Below the pieces are notes generated by a model. It saw nothing but the letters and a program-made list of their open reading frames with translations. It ran no database searches and was not told where the DNA came from. A program made the position numbers and the translations under genes. From the NCBI RefSeq assembly GCF_016623615.1, contig NZ_JAEHFX010000010.1, forward strand, positions 1 to 64,000: a stretch of DNA of 64,000 bases, given 5' to 3'. This DNA comes from Adhaeribacter terrigena. GTDB taxonomy: Bacteria > Bacteroidota > Bacteroidia > Cytophagales > Hymenobacteraceae. Positions 17,501 through 25,691 of the stretch are shown piece after piece (positions within the stretch are counted from its first letter, which is position 1; every line of letters starts with the position of its first letter).

Positions 17501-19846
17501 GCCAATGCCGGTGCAGACAAAACGCTCTGCTCCGCCACCAGCACTACGTTAGGCTCAGCTGCTACCACGGGTTATACTTATTCCTGGGCACCGGCAACCG
17601 GTTTATCAAGTGCCAGCGTTGCCAACCCAGCAATTTCCTTAACGAATAATACAACTGCCCCAATTTCCCAGATCTACACCGTAACCACCACTTTAAACGG
17701 CTGCGTAACTTCCGACCAGGTAACGGTTACGGTTAATCCGGCTATAACCGTAGATGCGGGAGCAAATCAGGTGATCTGCTCCGGAAATACAGCTACCGTA
17801 GGAACGGCGGCGTTACCGGGTTATACATATAGCTGGACGCCTCATGCAGGTTTATCGAGCTTAACTACGGCAATGCCGGTGTTTACCGGAACCAACACCT
17901 CCGCAAACCCGATCACGGTGCGGCTTTATGTAACGGCCACGGCCAATAATTGCTCTAAAGCAGATTCGGTGCTGGTAACGGTAAATCCAACGCCGCTGGC
18001 CGATGCAATTGCGGGGCCTACTTCTATCTGTCCGGGCTTGTCTGGCGTGAAATACCGCATTATCAATCCACGGCAAAGCAATTACCAGTGGGCACTTTCC
18101 AGCGGCCATGGCACGATTGTTTCCGGCCAGGGTACTTCTGAAATTATTGTGAACTGGAATGGTGCAGCCGCTGCTTCCGTTTCGGCGCAGGCAGTTAACG
18201 CCCAGGGTTGTACCGGTCCGGCTTTCAACTTACCGGTAACCATCAACCCGGTCCTGACCACGCCACAACCGGTTGGCCCGACTTCTATCTGTAAAAGCCA
18301 AGCCAATACCGTAAGGTACGTAATGCCAAATCCAACCATCGGTTCTTCCTTTACCTGGACTGTAACCGGCGGAGCAGTTGCCAGCAGCAACGTTAAAGGC
18401 GATACGGTTTACATTAACTGGACTACGGTAGGTGCCAACAATATTGTGGTTCAGGAATCGAGCACCGGATCGGCAAATTGTTTTGGTAGTTCACCGGCAT
18501 TTGTTGTAACCGTTCTGCCTTCCCCTGACCCGACTTTAACCATTTCCGGGCCAACGGCGATCTGTCAGAACACGGCCACGAACTTTACCCTGGCGGGAGC
18601 TGCAAATTCAACTTACGCCTGGACGGTGACGCATAACGGCACTACTTCTCCGCTAAATAGCACTACCGGCACGGTTTCTTTCCAGTCAGCTGATCCGGGT
18701 TTGCATACTCTAACGGTACTTGAATTGAATGCCAACGGTTGTGCAGGAACCCCGATCACGAAAAATGTAACCGTAGAACCTACGCCGGTGGTAACCCAGA
18801 TCTTCGGCAGTGCCAATGTTTGTCCGGAAGACCTGAATAACCAGTTATTCTACGTGCAGGGACCGGCGGGCTATACCTATAACTGGCAGATTTCCGGTGG
18901 CACCATGGTTAATGCCGGCTCTACCAACGACAGTATTTATGTAAATTTCGATAACACCGATACTAAACAGATTAAGGTAACGCCAGTGTCTGCTCTGGGA
19001 TGCGTGGGTGCACCCGTGACGCTGAATGTTATTCTGGATGCTTCGATTGTTAAATTGAATAACATTTCTGCCGGTCCGCAAAACGATAAAGTTGTGGAAA
19101 TGGATTTGCAAATGCTCAGAAACACCACTGGCAATAACCGTTCCATTGAAATTTACCGCCGCGAAGCCGGGACCACCACTTTCAGCAAAATTCAGACGCT
19201 GCCTAATACAGCATTAAGCTTTACTGACAACGGTGTGCAAACCAACAGCAAGGTTTATGAATACCGCCTGGAAAGCCTGAACGAATGCGGAACCGTATTG
19301 AACAGCACGATGCACAGAACCATAATGCTGGAAGTAAAAGCTAACGAAGCGGCGAAAACGGTAAGGCTCAACTGGAATGGTTACCAAGGCTGGAACGTTA
19401 GCGGCTACGAAATTTACGCCCAGGCTGACAATGGTACCTTCGAACTGCTACAAACTAAACCGCTGACTGCTAACGATACGATTCTTACGTTGACCAATAT
19501 TTCTTCGCGCGGCTTTAACCAGTGCTTCCGCATTAAAGCAAAAAGCGCCGATGCCCGCGTTTCTTGGTCGAATATAGCCTGCGTAGATTTTGTGAACGAG
19601 CTTAAATTCTACAACATCATCACGCCGAACAACGATGGATACAACGATAAATTTGTGATCGAGAACATTAATCTTTACCCGGACAACGAACTCAGCATTT
19701 TCAACCGCTGGGGAAGTGAAGTGTACCGGAAAAAAGCTTATGACAACTCCTGGACCGGTAAGGATCAGGCTCCCGGCACTTACTATTTCCTGCTGAAACT
19801 GAAAGACGGCCGGAGTTTTAAAAACTGGGTAGAGATCGCCAAATAA
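14588..19846 (+). CDS. large Ig-like/PKD repeat protein with T9SS type B (gliding-motility) C-terminal domain
   Basis: 1752 residues, exported. A signal peptide (about 1-25) is followed by an N-terminal domain opening SHLYGGEF (to about 430) that is shared with the 621-residue protein at 20402. A PKD-like domain follows (about 435-510). Eight Ig-like repeats of about 75-85 residues (about 512-1138) share the pattern C-G-P-V-T-L-T-A-T-G, YSWTDGTNTFTG, TTYTVTGT and a closing V-P-P-V-D-A-G. Four PKD-like repeats opening GPTSIC-type follow to about 1480, then a fibronectin-like stretch. The last 80 residues (FYNIITPNNDGYNDKF, IFNRWGSEVY, GTYYFLLKL) are the type B sorting domain seen in SprB-type adhesins. 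No PorP/SprF-like partner gene is adjacent. Adhesin or gliding function is inferred. Confidence 0.88.
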   Translation: MRIKNLLKAFFLLLMLFQMREQVQASHLYGGEFTYEYLGPLGSQANPFRYRITLKHYVGSNGANITNPMTFNYYNSNGNNTGTHLFNSPSIQANPNPAVLPNLPLPIPANCPIPFPLIKLLTFVHIVDLPLSFNGYYVTAVANARNSDITNIQGGNMSLYMQIPPPFLENPGSSPVFTDTAVVVIFAGDTTSIINSAFDADGDRLIYSFNQPYAFNANGLTFSTPPQTVTYMPGYSFAQPFGVGGYASINASTGLAKYYVPPIPGNTQDRKYVVSFQVKEYRNIPGVGDIQIGSSIRDIQLVVKDIPPNSNLKPNFTYTGPKIITITEGAAIPPINFTFTDPNAGQTMKITATSPLLDGPGNKNASFNNFTSNATINNAASGTTATFNFTSVCGDANIYPLNITVQDQNICPPLSKVETFQIEVLPYEGPQKIFGDTIVCTSSTKTYNVTGKASANYNWRLAGGGTILGNKNNDSIRVQWTTTGRFKLTAIETSTGSCSDSISFFVNVTPGIALTLNASATAICAGTPVTLTAAGGTSYTWSDGTNTFAGSTLTVTPAATTTYSVSGTGITGCNGANSITITVNPPPTVDAGTNRSICQGSPVTLTATGASAYSWTDGISTFTGNNINVTPATTTTYTVTGTNSVSGCFNTDQVTITVVPGPVVDAGVNQAVCAGTPVTLNATGAATYSWTDGTNTFTGSSLTVSPAGTTTYTVTGTTNSCTSTDQVTVTVSPLPVLTVANRVICAGQATTLTASSLGISSFTFTDGTNTFTGNNISVSPAATTTYSVTGTTASNCSATTQLTVMVNPLPVVNAGADRAICLGTSTTLTATANATATYSWTDGTNTFTGNNLSVSPLATTTYTVTATNTATGCISTDQVTITVNPNPIANAGLNQTVCSNEPATIGAPAVAGFTYSWTGTGLSANNIANPVVTLPNTTTAPITQTYIVTATNSFGCIAKDTVLVTIKPLPVANAGADKTLCSATSTTLGSAATTGYTYSWAPATGLSSASVANPAISLTNNTTAPISQIYTVTTTLNGCVTSDQVTVTVNPAITVDAGANQVICSGNTATVGTAALPGYTYSWTPHAGLSSLTTAMPVFTGTNTSANPITVRLYVTATANNCSKADSVLVTVNPTPLADAIAGPTSICPGLSGVKYRIINPRQSNYQWALSSGHGTIVSGQGTSEIIVNWNGAAAASVSAQAVNAQGCTGPAFNLPVTINPVLTTPQPVGPTSICKSQANTVRYVMPNPTIGSSFTWTVTGGAVASSNVKGDTVYINWTTVGANNIVVQESSTGSANCFGSSPAFVVTVLPSPDPTLTISGPTAICQNTATNFTLAGAANSTYAWTVTHNGTTSPLNSTTGTVSFQSADPGLHTLTVLELNANGCAGTPITKNVTVEPTPVVTQIFGSANVCPEDLNNQLFYVQGPAGYTYNWQISGGTMVNAGSTNDSIYVNFDNTDTKQIKVTPVSALGCVGAPVTLNVILDASIVKLNNISAGPQNDKVVEMDLQMLRNTTGNNRSIEIYRREAGTTTFSKIQTLPNTALSFTDNGVQTNSKVYEYRLESLNECGTVLNSTMHRTIMLEVKANEAAKTVRLNWNGYQGWNVSGYEIYAQADNGTFELLQTKPLTANDTILTLTNISSRGFNQCFRIKAKSADARVSWSNIACVDFVNELKFYNIITPNNDGYNDKFVIENINLYPDNELSIFNRWGSEVYRKKAYDNSWTGKDQAPGTYYFLLKLKDGRSFKNWVEIAK

Positions 19847-19881
19847 TTGCTCTGCACTATTCCATAACTTCCGAATTAATG

Positions 19882-19915
19882 AAAAAAAGCCGCCTGTTTT
19901 ACAGGTGGCTTTTTT
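19882..19915 (+). terminator. Rho-independent terminator
   Basis: AAAAAAAGCCGCCTGT pairs with ACAGGTGGCTTTTTT (one G-T) across TTT, 35 bases after the stop of the type B protein. Confidence 0.8.
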
Positions 19916-19983
19916 GTTTCCGGATCATTGCAAAAGAAGAATTCAGGTAAACCCTTTGGCAGCTATCTGATGGTGATTAGCTG

Positions 19984-20012
19984 ACTTTTAGGGATCAAAA
20001 TCATACCGTTTT
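19984..20012 (-). repeat. 29-base dispersed element, minus orientation
   Basis: Minus strand reads AAAACGGTATGATTTT, then seven bases, TAAAAGT. It lies in the 555-base gap between two type B T9SS genes, in which I see no gene between 19916 and 20305. Confidence 0.65.
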
Positions 20013-20305
20013 ACTGGCGGCCTGAATTAAAATATTTTGAAAAATTGGATAACTCAAGAATGAACCCAAACCTTTAACAGCTTAATCGTTTCTCAATTAA
20101 GGCTTCACGTATTCCTTTTTCATTGCCTTTTGCTTAGCTGCCGGCCAGGAAGCAATTTCTGTAATGGTTTTAGCTTAACCTTTGTACTTCTCTTAAAGAA
20201 GGCTTTGGACTGGAGCCAAGGAGTTTTATCGTGTTTTTCCACCGTGAATGTATTGAACCAACCCCAACTGTCCAGGAGAGAAGCTTTGCTTACTACTGCA
20301 TATTG

Positions 20306-20387
20306 ACTTTTGAAAGACAAAACCCTACCGTTTTTAAAGATTGTTGCTGCAATCTTTAAAAACGGTAGGGTTTTGGGGTAAAAAACT
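20306..20387. repeat. head-to-head 29-base elements forming a 26-base perfect hairpin
   Basis: The minus copy is 20306-20334 and the plus copy is 20359-20387. Together with flanking bases they form perfect 26-base arms (20318-20343 against 20350-20375) around a six-base loop. The structure ends 14 bases from the stop of the minus-strand gene at 20402 and could act as its 3' hairpin. Confidence 0.8.
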
Positions 20388-20401
20388 CGAATAATTATGA
20401 C

Positions 20402-22267
20402 TTAGCGCACAATAGTAACGTAACCTTTATAGGTTTTTTTCTGGAATTTAACGCGGTAATAATACACGCCGTCGCTTACGTCTTTTCCGTTCCAGGCAAA
20501 ATTGCGGTCTTTGGAATCGTATACCAGGTGGCCCCAGCGGCTGAAGATCCGGATATGCTGGAAAACGTCGTTACATTTATCTTTGGGCAGTGTAGGCATT
20601 ACAAAACTATCGTTAAAACCATCGTTGTTCGGGGTGAAAATATTGGATGGCAGATACTCGGTCAGATCCGGATTTTCGGCAACCCGGACTTTTACCAGAA
20701 CGGTATCGATATGATCGGTAAAACAGCTGTTATCTTTTACTTTAAAGCGCAGGTCGTATTCGGTTTTATCCAGGAATTGCTCGCAGGCCGGCGTCCAGGA
20801 AAAAATGGAACGTACTTCGCCTTTTCCGGTTAGCGGCGTTAAGGACATGCCCAAAGCAGCGGCATTAAAGCCGATGCCCTCCATGGTTACAGCAAGTTCG
20901 TCCTGGTCGGCATCGGTGCTCAGCAAATTAAAATTCAGGGTACTGCCCACGCCTGCCACGCCTACGTTATTCACCAGGTTTTGTGCTACAATTACGGGCC
21001 GGGCATTCGGTTTTGGCACTACCAGGTAGGTAAGCTGCAGGGTATCTATGCCAACGTTGCCGCAGGCGTTATCGCGGGCAATAAGGTTTACTTTATAAAG
21101 CGTATTGGGGGAATTTACGTTGCAATCGGCCCAGCAGATCTGCCCGTTTATTACCTGACCGGCCTGCGCAATGGTTCCGGAAACAGGCGTAATAATCGGT
21201 TTCTGCGCAAAATTTACCGGCACAACTTCCAGGCTTATGGTCTGGCCCGGGTTTGCATCGGAAAAAGAAAATGGGTAGCAATAATCGGTAGCATCAGTTA
21301 CAATGAGCGTATCGCCCTCTTTATAATCCTGCGTGGCACCGGGTTCCCGCAAACTAAGCGTTGGTTTCTGGTTGCTCTGGCATGGTGTTACTTTCACCTG
21401 AATATCGCGGCGAACCTCTCCTATTTTCACATTATTACGGAATTCTGAAACGGTAATGGCAAAAACGTATAAACCCGCATTTTGCGGTCTCACCGAAAGC
21501 AAACCTGTTGAAGCATTTATATTCAGCGCCGGCGTGCCGGGAATCATATTCGTTAAACTGTAACCTGGTTGCCAGATAACCGGACGGTATGGAGCAGAGT
21601 TAGGTACCGTCAGGATGGGTGCTTGCTGGTCAGAAGTGCCATACATAGGTTCGGAAAGTTCATATACCAATCGGTCTCCGTCTGCATCAGTTGCCTGTAA
21701 AGAATATTGGTATAGCTCCCGCACGCATAAAATATCGGGAGGCATGGGAGGTAAAACCGGGCTGCTGTTTACAAAGGCCGCAGCATTCTGAGCTACCGGC
21801 GGAAATTCTGCATAAAACACGAAACCTGCCTGATTCGGATTTGAAATATTGGCAATTCCACCATTCCGGCAGCAACGATCCCAGGAAATATAATAGCCGT
21901 TCGGATCGTTGTATAAAGCCGGTGACAGGTACTTATCTATCTGGTACTGCAATACTTTGGTTTGGATAGAAGCATTCTTGCATTGCAGATTTACATAAGG
22001 AACAAAAAATGTAGCACTAATGGGCAACCTGAAAGCTTCCACCAATAGGTTTGTTTGTTTATTAAACGTAGCCACATCCACAAACTGATCTTCATTACCC
22101 TGCGGGCCGCTCAGGCCGGCGGCATCGCCATACACATTCAGCTGTATGCGGTAAGTAAAATTACTTTGATAGCTGATCTGGAATTCTCCGCCCACCAGGT
22201 GATTGGCAAATGCTGCCCGGCCTAAAAACGCCAGGCTAAAAAGCAATAAAAGTCTAATGTGCTTCAT
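20402..22267 (-). CDS. secreted protein with T9SS type B (gliding-motility) C-terminal domain
   Basis: 621 residues. The signal peptide (1-21, ending AFA) leads into NHLVGGEFQISY, the same N-terminal domain as the 1752-residue neighbour's SHLYGGEF start. A middle region of about 300-520 contains cadherin/PKD-like pieces (ATDADGDRLVYELSEP, LLSTDADQDELAVTMEG). The type B sorting domain covers about 540-621 (SNIFTPNNDGFNDSF, IFSRWGHLVYDS, GVYYYRVKF). The two genes converge and look like paralogues, with this one lacking the Ig-like array. It would be exported by the T9SS and attached to or released from the surface. Role unknown. Confidence 0.85.
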   Translation of the reverse strand: MKHIRLLLLFSLAFLGRAAFANHLVGGEFQISYQSNFTYRIQLNVYGDAAGLSGPQGNEDQFVDVATFNKQTNLLVEAFRLPISATFFVPYVNLQCKNASIQTKVLQYQIDKYLSPALYNDPNGYYISWDRCCRNGGIANISNPNQAGFVFYAEFPPVAQNAAAFVNSSPVLPPMPPDILCVRELYQYSLQATDADGDRLVYELSEPMYGTSDQQAPILTVPNSAPYRPVIWQPGYSLTNMIPGTPALNINASTGLLSVRPQNAGLYVFAITVSEFRNNVKIGEVRRDIQVKVTPCQSNQKPTLSLREPGATQDYKEGDTLIVTDATDYCYPFSFSDANPGQTISLEVVPVNFAQKPIITPVSGTIAQAGQVINGQICWADCNVNSPNTLYKVNLIARDNACGNVGIDTLQLTYLVVPKPNARPVIVAQNLVNNVGVAGVGSTLNFNLLSTDADQDELAVTMEGIGFNAAALGMSLTPLTGKGEVRSIFSWTPACEQFLDKTEYDLRFKVKDNSCFTDHIDTVLVKVRVAENPDLTEYLPSNIFTPNNDGFNDSFVMPTLPKDKCNDVFQHIRIFSRWGHLVYDSKDRNFAWNGKDVSDGVYYYRVKFQKKTYKGYVTIVR

Positions 22268-22321
22268 AATTATAAATTTACCTATTTTTCAATACAACCG
22301 GTATATTCCGAACCTTTATAT

Positions 22322-22329
22322 TAATTTTG
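22322..22329 (+). promoter_or_regulatory. -7 promoter box of rlmD
   Basis: TAATTTTG matches TAnnTTTG. Its end is seven bases before the GTG start codon, so the transcript may be nearly leaderless. No clear -33 TTG is visible at 20 bases. Confidence 0.4.
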
Positions 22330-22336
22330 CGGCATC

Positions 22337-23737
22337 GTGAAAAAGAAAAAATTTGAGCTGATCCCGCAGGTCCGTATAGAAGAAATGGTTGCGGAAGGAA
22401 AATGTTTGGTACGCTACCAAAATTTAGTGGTTTTTGTGAAAGATGTGGCCCCCGGCGACGTGGTGGACCTACAGGTAACAAAGAAACGCAAAAGTTACCT
22501 GGAAGCCAAAGCCGTTAAATTCCATGAATATTCGGATGTGCGCGTGCAGCCTTTCTGCGAGCATTTCGGGGTGTGCGGCGGTTGTAAATGGCAGCACATT
22601 GGTTACGAAACGCAGTTGTTCTATAAGCAGAAACAAGTAAAAGACAACCTCGAACGCATCGGCAAAGTGGCCACCGCCGATATGCTGCCCATTCTGCCTT
22701 CCGACCAGTTAAGCTATTACCGCAACAAACTGGAATTTACGTTCTCCAATAACCGCTGGCTGACCTACGAACAGATCAAGTCCGGCGCGGAATTCGACCG
22801 CAACGCTTTAGGTTTTCACATTGCACAGCGCTTCGATAAAATTATTGACGTACAGCATTGCTACCTGCAACCAAGTCCTTCGAACGAAATCCGGTTGGCG
22901 GTTTCAGAATATGCCCGTGTAAATAACCTGGTTTTCTTCGATCTGATAAGAATGGAAGGCTTTTTACGCAACCTCATCATCCGCACGGCCAACACCGGCG
23001 AACTGATGGTAATTGTGCAACTGGGCCGTGAAGAGGAAGAAAACCGCATTGCCTTGCTGAACTTTTTGCTGGAAAAATTCCCGCAAATAACCTCGCTGCA
23101 TTACGTGATCAATACCAAAGGCAACGAAACGTTTCACGATCTGGATGTGGTTTGCTACCACGGCGCGCCCTATATTCACGAAAGCATGGAAGGTTTGCGT
23201 TTCCGCGTAGGTCCGAAATCGTTTTACCAGACCAATTCCACACAAGCTTACGAACTTTACAAACTGACCCGGGAATTTGCGGATCTGACCGGCAAGGAAA
23301 ACGTGTACGACCTGTATACCGGCGCCGGCACCATTGCTAATTTCGTAGCGCGCCAGGCCAAGCAGGTTATCGGGGTGGAATACGTGCCCAGCGCTATAGA
23401 AGACGCTAAAATAAACTCCGAGATAAACGCCATTACGAACACGCACTTTTACGCAGGCGACATGAAAGACGTGCTCAACGACGAATTATTTGCCAAACAC
23501 GGCCGTCCGGATGTGATCATAACTGACCCGCCGCGCGCCGGCATGCACCCCGACGTAATTAAAATGCTCCTCGAGGTACACGCGCCCAAAATTGTGTACG
23601 TAAGCTGCAACCCGGCCACGCAGGCCCGCGACGTAGAGATGCTTTCGGAGAAATACACGGTTACCAAAATACAGCCGGTAGATATGTTCCCGCAAACGCA
23701 CCACGTAGAAAATATTGTTCAACTAATTGCCAAGTAA
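22337..23737 (+). CDS. rlmD: 23S rRNA (uracil-C5)-methyltransferase RlmD/RumA family
   Basis: 466 residues; transfers a methyl group from S-adenosylmethionine to C5 of a uracil in 23S rRNA (U1939 in E. coli). An N-terminal TRAM domain (about 8-62) is followed by the [4Fe-4S] ligands Cys74, Cys80 and Cys83 (FCEHFGVCGGCKWQ) and a fourth in VQHCYLQ (Cys175). The SAM-binding stretch is NVYDLYTGAGTIANFVA (about 318-335), then DPPRAGMHP and the catalytic cysteine in SCNPATQARD. The start is GTG at 22337; no upstream ATG is in frame. The next gene begins three bases after the stop. Assignment among RlmD, RlmC and TrmA-like members rests on the N-terminal TRAM domain and cluster spacing. Confidence 0.88.
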   Translation: MKKKKFELIPQVRIEEMVAEGKCLVRYQNLVVFVKDVAPGDVVDLQVTKKRKSYLEAKAVKFHEYSDVRVQPFCEHFGVCGGCKWQHIGYETQLFYKQKQVKDNLERIGKVATADMLPILPSDQLSYYRNKLEFTFSNNRWLTYEQIKSGAEFDRNALGFHIAQRFDKIIDVQHCYLQPSPSNEIRLAVSEYARVNNLVFFDLIRMEGFLRNLIIRTANTGELMVIVQLGREEEENRIALLNFLLEKFPQITSLHYVINTKGNETFHDLDVVCYHGAPYIHESMEGLRFRVGPKSFYQTNSTQAYELYKLTREFADLTGKENVYDLYTGAGTIANFVARQAKQVIGVEYVPSAIEDAKINSEINAITNTHFYAGDMKDVLNDELFAKHGRPDVIITDPPRAGMHPDVIKMLLEVHAPKIVYVSCNPATQARDVEMLSEKYTVTKIQPVDMFPQTHHVENIVQLIAK

Positions 23738-23740
23738 TTT

Positions 23741-24109
23741 ATGCAGAACGACCCGGAACTGAACGGTAAATACCTCGGCACGATCACCAAAGATTTCGCC
23801 ATTGTTGCCGATACGTTAAAAGAAGCTTCTTACCAGATCCGCAAACGCGACATCTCTAAATTCCCGATCTTCATTTTCAGTAAGCAGGCGATCCCGGTTG
23901 GCTCCCTCCTGCTTAGTGCCGATGAAGCCGCTTTAGATTGGCACGTTTTCGTTTCATACCTTTCTAATTTTGTAGAGAAAAACATTATTCTGGAAGAAAA
24001 AGTAGCCGATTTTCAGGCCGCTTACAAAGACCCTGATGAATTCTGCTGCCTGTTTGTGGTGGACCACGAATTCACCAATTTCGTATTCGTGCCCTACCCG
24101 GAAGATTGA
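23741..24109 (+). CDS. conserved hypothetical protein co-transcribed with rlmD
   Basis: 122 residues, soluble, no signal peptide. I do not recognise a named family. It contains an ITKDFAIVADTLKEASYQIRK opening, a helix around FVSYLSNFVEKNIILEEKVADFQAAY and an acidic, aromatic C-terminus (FCCLFVVDHEFTNFVFVPYPED). It starts three bases after the rlmD stop, so the two are one operon and probably translationally coupled. The size and composition suggest a small cytoplasmic accessory protein, with function unknown. Confidence 0.7.
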   Translation: MQNDPELNGKYLGTITKDFAIVADTLKEASYQIRKRDISKFPIFIFSKQAIPVGSLLLSADEAALDWHVFVSYLSNFVEKNIILEEKVADFQAAYKDPDEFCCLFVVDHEFTNFVFVPYPED

Positions 24110-24161
24110 TTCATTTCGGGAAAGCAAACTCTATTAAACATAATTTTCAAACCAAAGCATT

Positions 24162-24190
24162 AAAACGCTATGGTTTGAAGCTGAAAAAGT
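24162..24190 (+). repeat. 29-base dispersed element
   Basis: AAAACGCTATGGTTTG, six bases, GAAAAAGT. Its last bases are shared with the left arm of the terminator at 24185. Confidence 0.7.
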
Positions 24191-24227
24191 AAAAGCCGGA
24201 ACTTCAAAAATTCCGGCTTTTACTTTT
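24185..24227. terminator. strong bidirectional terminator
   Basis: The 17-base arms AAAAGTAAAAGCCGGAA and its complement flank a nine-base loop. It closes the rlmD operon and could also stop readthrough from thiL on the other strand. Confidence 0.8.
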
Positions 24228-24318
24228 AATGAACTTTTCTTTTCTCGTAGCCTGATCGGACTCTTCCTGCCGGCAGTTACACTGCGCTAAACTTGCGGGA
24301 TGCATGAAATCGAATTTG

Positions 24319-24347
24319 ACTTTTTTATGCTAAAACCATAGCGTTTT
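24319..24347 (-). repeat. 29-base dispersed element beginning on the thiL stop codon
   Basis: The minus strand runs from the TAA of thiL straight into AAAACGCTATGGTTTT, six bases, TAAAAAAGT. Confidence 0.7.
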
Positions 24348-25384
24348 TATTGCTGAAAATGATCCCAGCCCTGCGCTTTTAATGGGTAAGCATTGCCGCT
24401 TGGCGTTACCAGATTCAGGCCTTCTTCTTTCGGCACGATCTTGCCCAGAATAGTAATATCCGGGTGATTTTTAATTTTATCGAAATCGGTAAGTTTAACG
24501 GTAAAAAGTAATTCGTAGTCTTCGCCGCCGTTCAGGATGCAGGTTAAAGGGTCCATACGGAACTCTTCTGCGGTGTTCAGCACCTGTTCATCAGCCGGCA
24601 GTTTATCCTGGTAAATGGCTGCACCCACACCCGATTGCCCGCAGATATGGAACAATTCAGAAGCCAGCCCGTCAGAAATATCGATCATGCTGGTTGGCTT
24701 CACGCCGAGCTCGCGCAGTTCATGGATCACATCCATGCGCGCCTCCGGCCGTAACTGGCGTTGCACCAGGTATTCTTTTTGTTCGAGCTCGGGCTGCATT
24801 TCGGGGTTTGCCAAAAAAGCCTGTTTCTCACGTTCCAGTATCTGTAAACCTAGAAATGCGGCCCCCAGATCGCCGGTTACGCAAACCAGGTCATTCACCT
24901 GCGCCGTGTTCCGGTAAACAATATCCTCCGGATTTGCTTCGCCAACGGCCGTTACATTAATAATAAGCCCGGAATTGGAAGAAGTCGTGTCGCCGCCAAC
25001 CAGATCTACTTTATAATTTTCGCAGGCTATCCGGATCCCATCGTAAAGTTCTTTAATGGCTTCTACCGAAAAACGGCCTCCCACGGCCAGGCTTACCAGA
25101 ATTTGCGTAGGCGTTGCGTTCATGGCCGCAATATCCGAAACGTTTACCGCCACCGCTTTGTAACCCAAATGACGCAGCGGACAGAATGTAAGATCGAAAT
25201 GCACGCCTTCCACCAGCATATCGGTAGATATGACCACCTGCTTTTTGCCCGGCTCGATCACCGCAGCATCGTCGCCGATGCCGTATTGCGTAGAAGCATT
25301 CTGCCGGGTAGCCGACTGTTTCAGTTCATTAATAAGTCCAAATTCGCCGATTTCCTGTAACGAAGTAAGTTTCATAGTAAACAA
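24347..25384 (-). CDS. thiL: thiamine-monophosphate kinase
   Basis: 345 residues; phosphorylates thiamine phosphate to thiamine diphosphate with ATP in the cytoplasm. Family marks are GIGDDAAVIEPG (about 36-47), the STDMLVEGVHFDL metal/ATP-binding stretch (about 54-66), VNVSDIAAMNATPTQILVSLA, VGGDTTSS, VTGDLGAA, and DISDGLASEL (about 236-245). The GGEDYELLFTV motif follows near residue 285. The length is typical. It appears monocistronic, with no other thi genes and no thiamine riboswitch visible in the 90 bases upstream. Confidence 0.93.
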   Translation of the reverse strand: MFTMKLTSLQEIGEFGLINELKQSATRQNASTQYGIGDDAAVIEPGKKQVVISTDMLVEGVHFDLTFCPLRHLGYKAVAVNVSDIAAMNATPTQILVSLAVGGRFSVEAIKELYDGIRIACENYKVDLVGGDTTSSNSGLIINVTAVGEANPEDIVYRNTAQVNDLVCVTGDLGAAFLGLQILEREKQAFLANPEMQPELEQKEYLVQRQLRPEARMDVIHELRELGVKPTSMIDISDGLASELFHICGQSGVGAAIYQDKLPADEQVLNTAEEFRMDPLTCILNGGEDYELLFTVKLTDFDKIKNHPDITILGKIVPKEEGLNLVTPSGNAYPLKAQGWDHFQQ

Positions 25385-25473
25385 TTGATTTTCAGAAGTT
25401 AAAAAACAGCTTATGTACTTTTTAAGCCGTTAAAAGAATATAAATTTATTACTCAACCCTAATTCTACCTGCT

Positions 25474-25599
25474 ATGAAAACAAGATTACTGGCACTGGTG
25501 CTGGCAACAGCCCTATTGGCCGCTTCATGCGCCGCGCCCAATTCACGGGCTTTTCACAACCGTACTAACCGCATGATGTCGCTGGATAGAACCCGTTAA
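25474..25599 (+). CDS. 41-residue putative lipoprotein
   Basis: A short gene encoding a lysine/arginine start (MKTRLL), a hydrophobic stretch, and a lipobox ending at Cys19 (LLAASC), so the mature peptide would be only 23 residues (CAAPNSRAFHNRTNRMMSL...). Such small lipoproteins of unknown role are common in Bacteroidota. The gene has a TAAATTTA box (25441-25448) 25 bases upstream and a strong terminator 37 bases downstream, so it forms a complete one-gene unit between thiL and the lamin-tail gene. Confidence 0.65.
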   Translation: MKTRLLALVLATALLAASCAAPNSRAFHNRTNRMMSLDRTR

Positions 25600-25635
25600 T
25601 ATTTATTATTCCTTTAAAAAGCCGCAAGTTAAGGC

Positions 25636-25673
25636 AAAAAAAAGAGAGTAAGTTTCCTTACTCTCTTTTTTAT
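25636..25673. terminator. bidirectional terminator
   Basis: AAAAAGAGAGTAAG pairs with CTTACTCTCTTTTT across TTTC. It serves the 41-residue lipoprotein on the plus strand and the T9SS gene on the minus strand. Confidence 0.85.
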
Positions 25674-25691
25674 TATACTAGTAGTTTAGAA

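Noticed and set aside
14588-19846. Horizontal transfer of the Ig-repeat protein gene
   Set aside because: Base composition and codon use resemble neighbouring surface-protein genes; only the gene at 55510 stands out.
20120-20320. 66-residue minus-strand frame between the two type B genes
   Set aside because: Low-complexity basic peptide, no signal or motif; it runs into the element hairpin. A degraded gene remnant is possible but not supportable.
25385-25473. Possible thiamine riboswitch upstream of thiL
   Set aside because: None of the conserved CUGAGA-type thiamine box sequence is visible on the minus strand.
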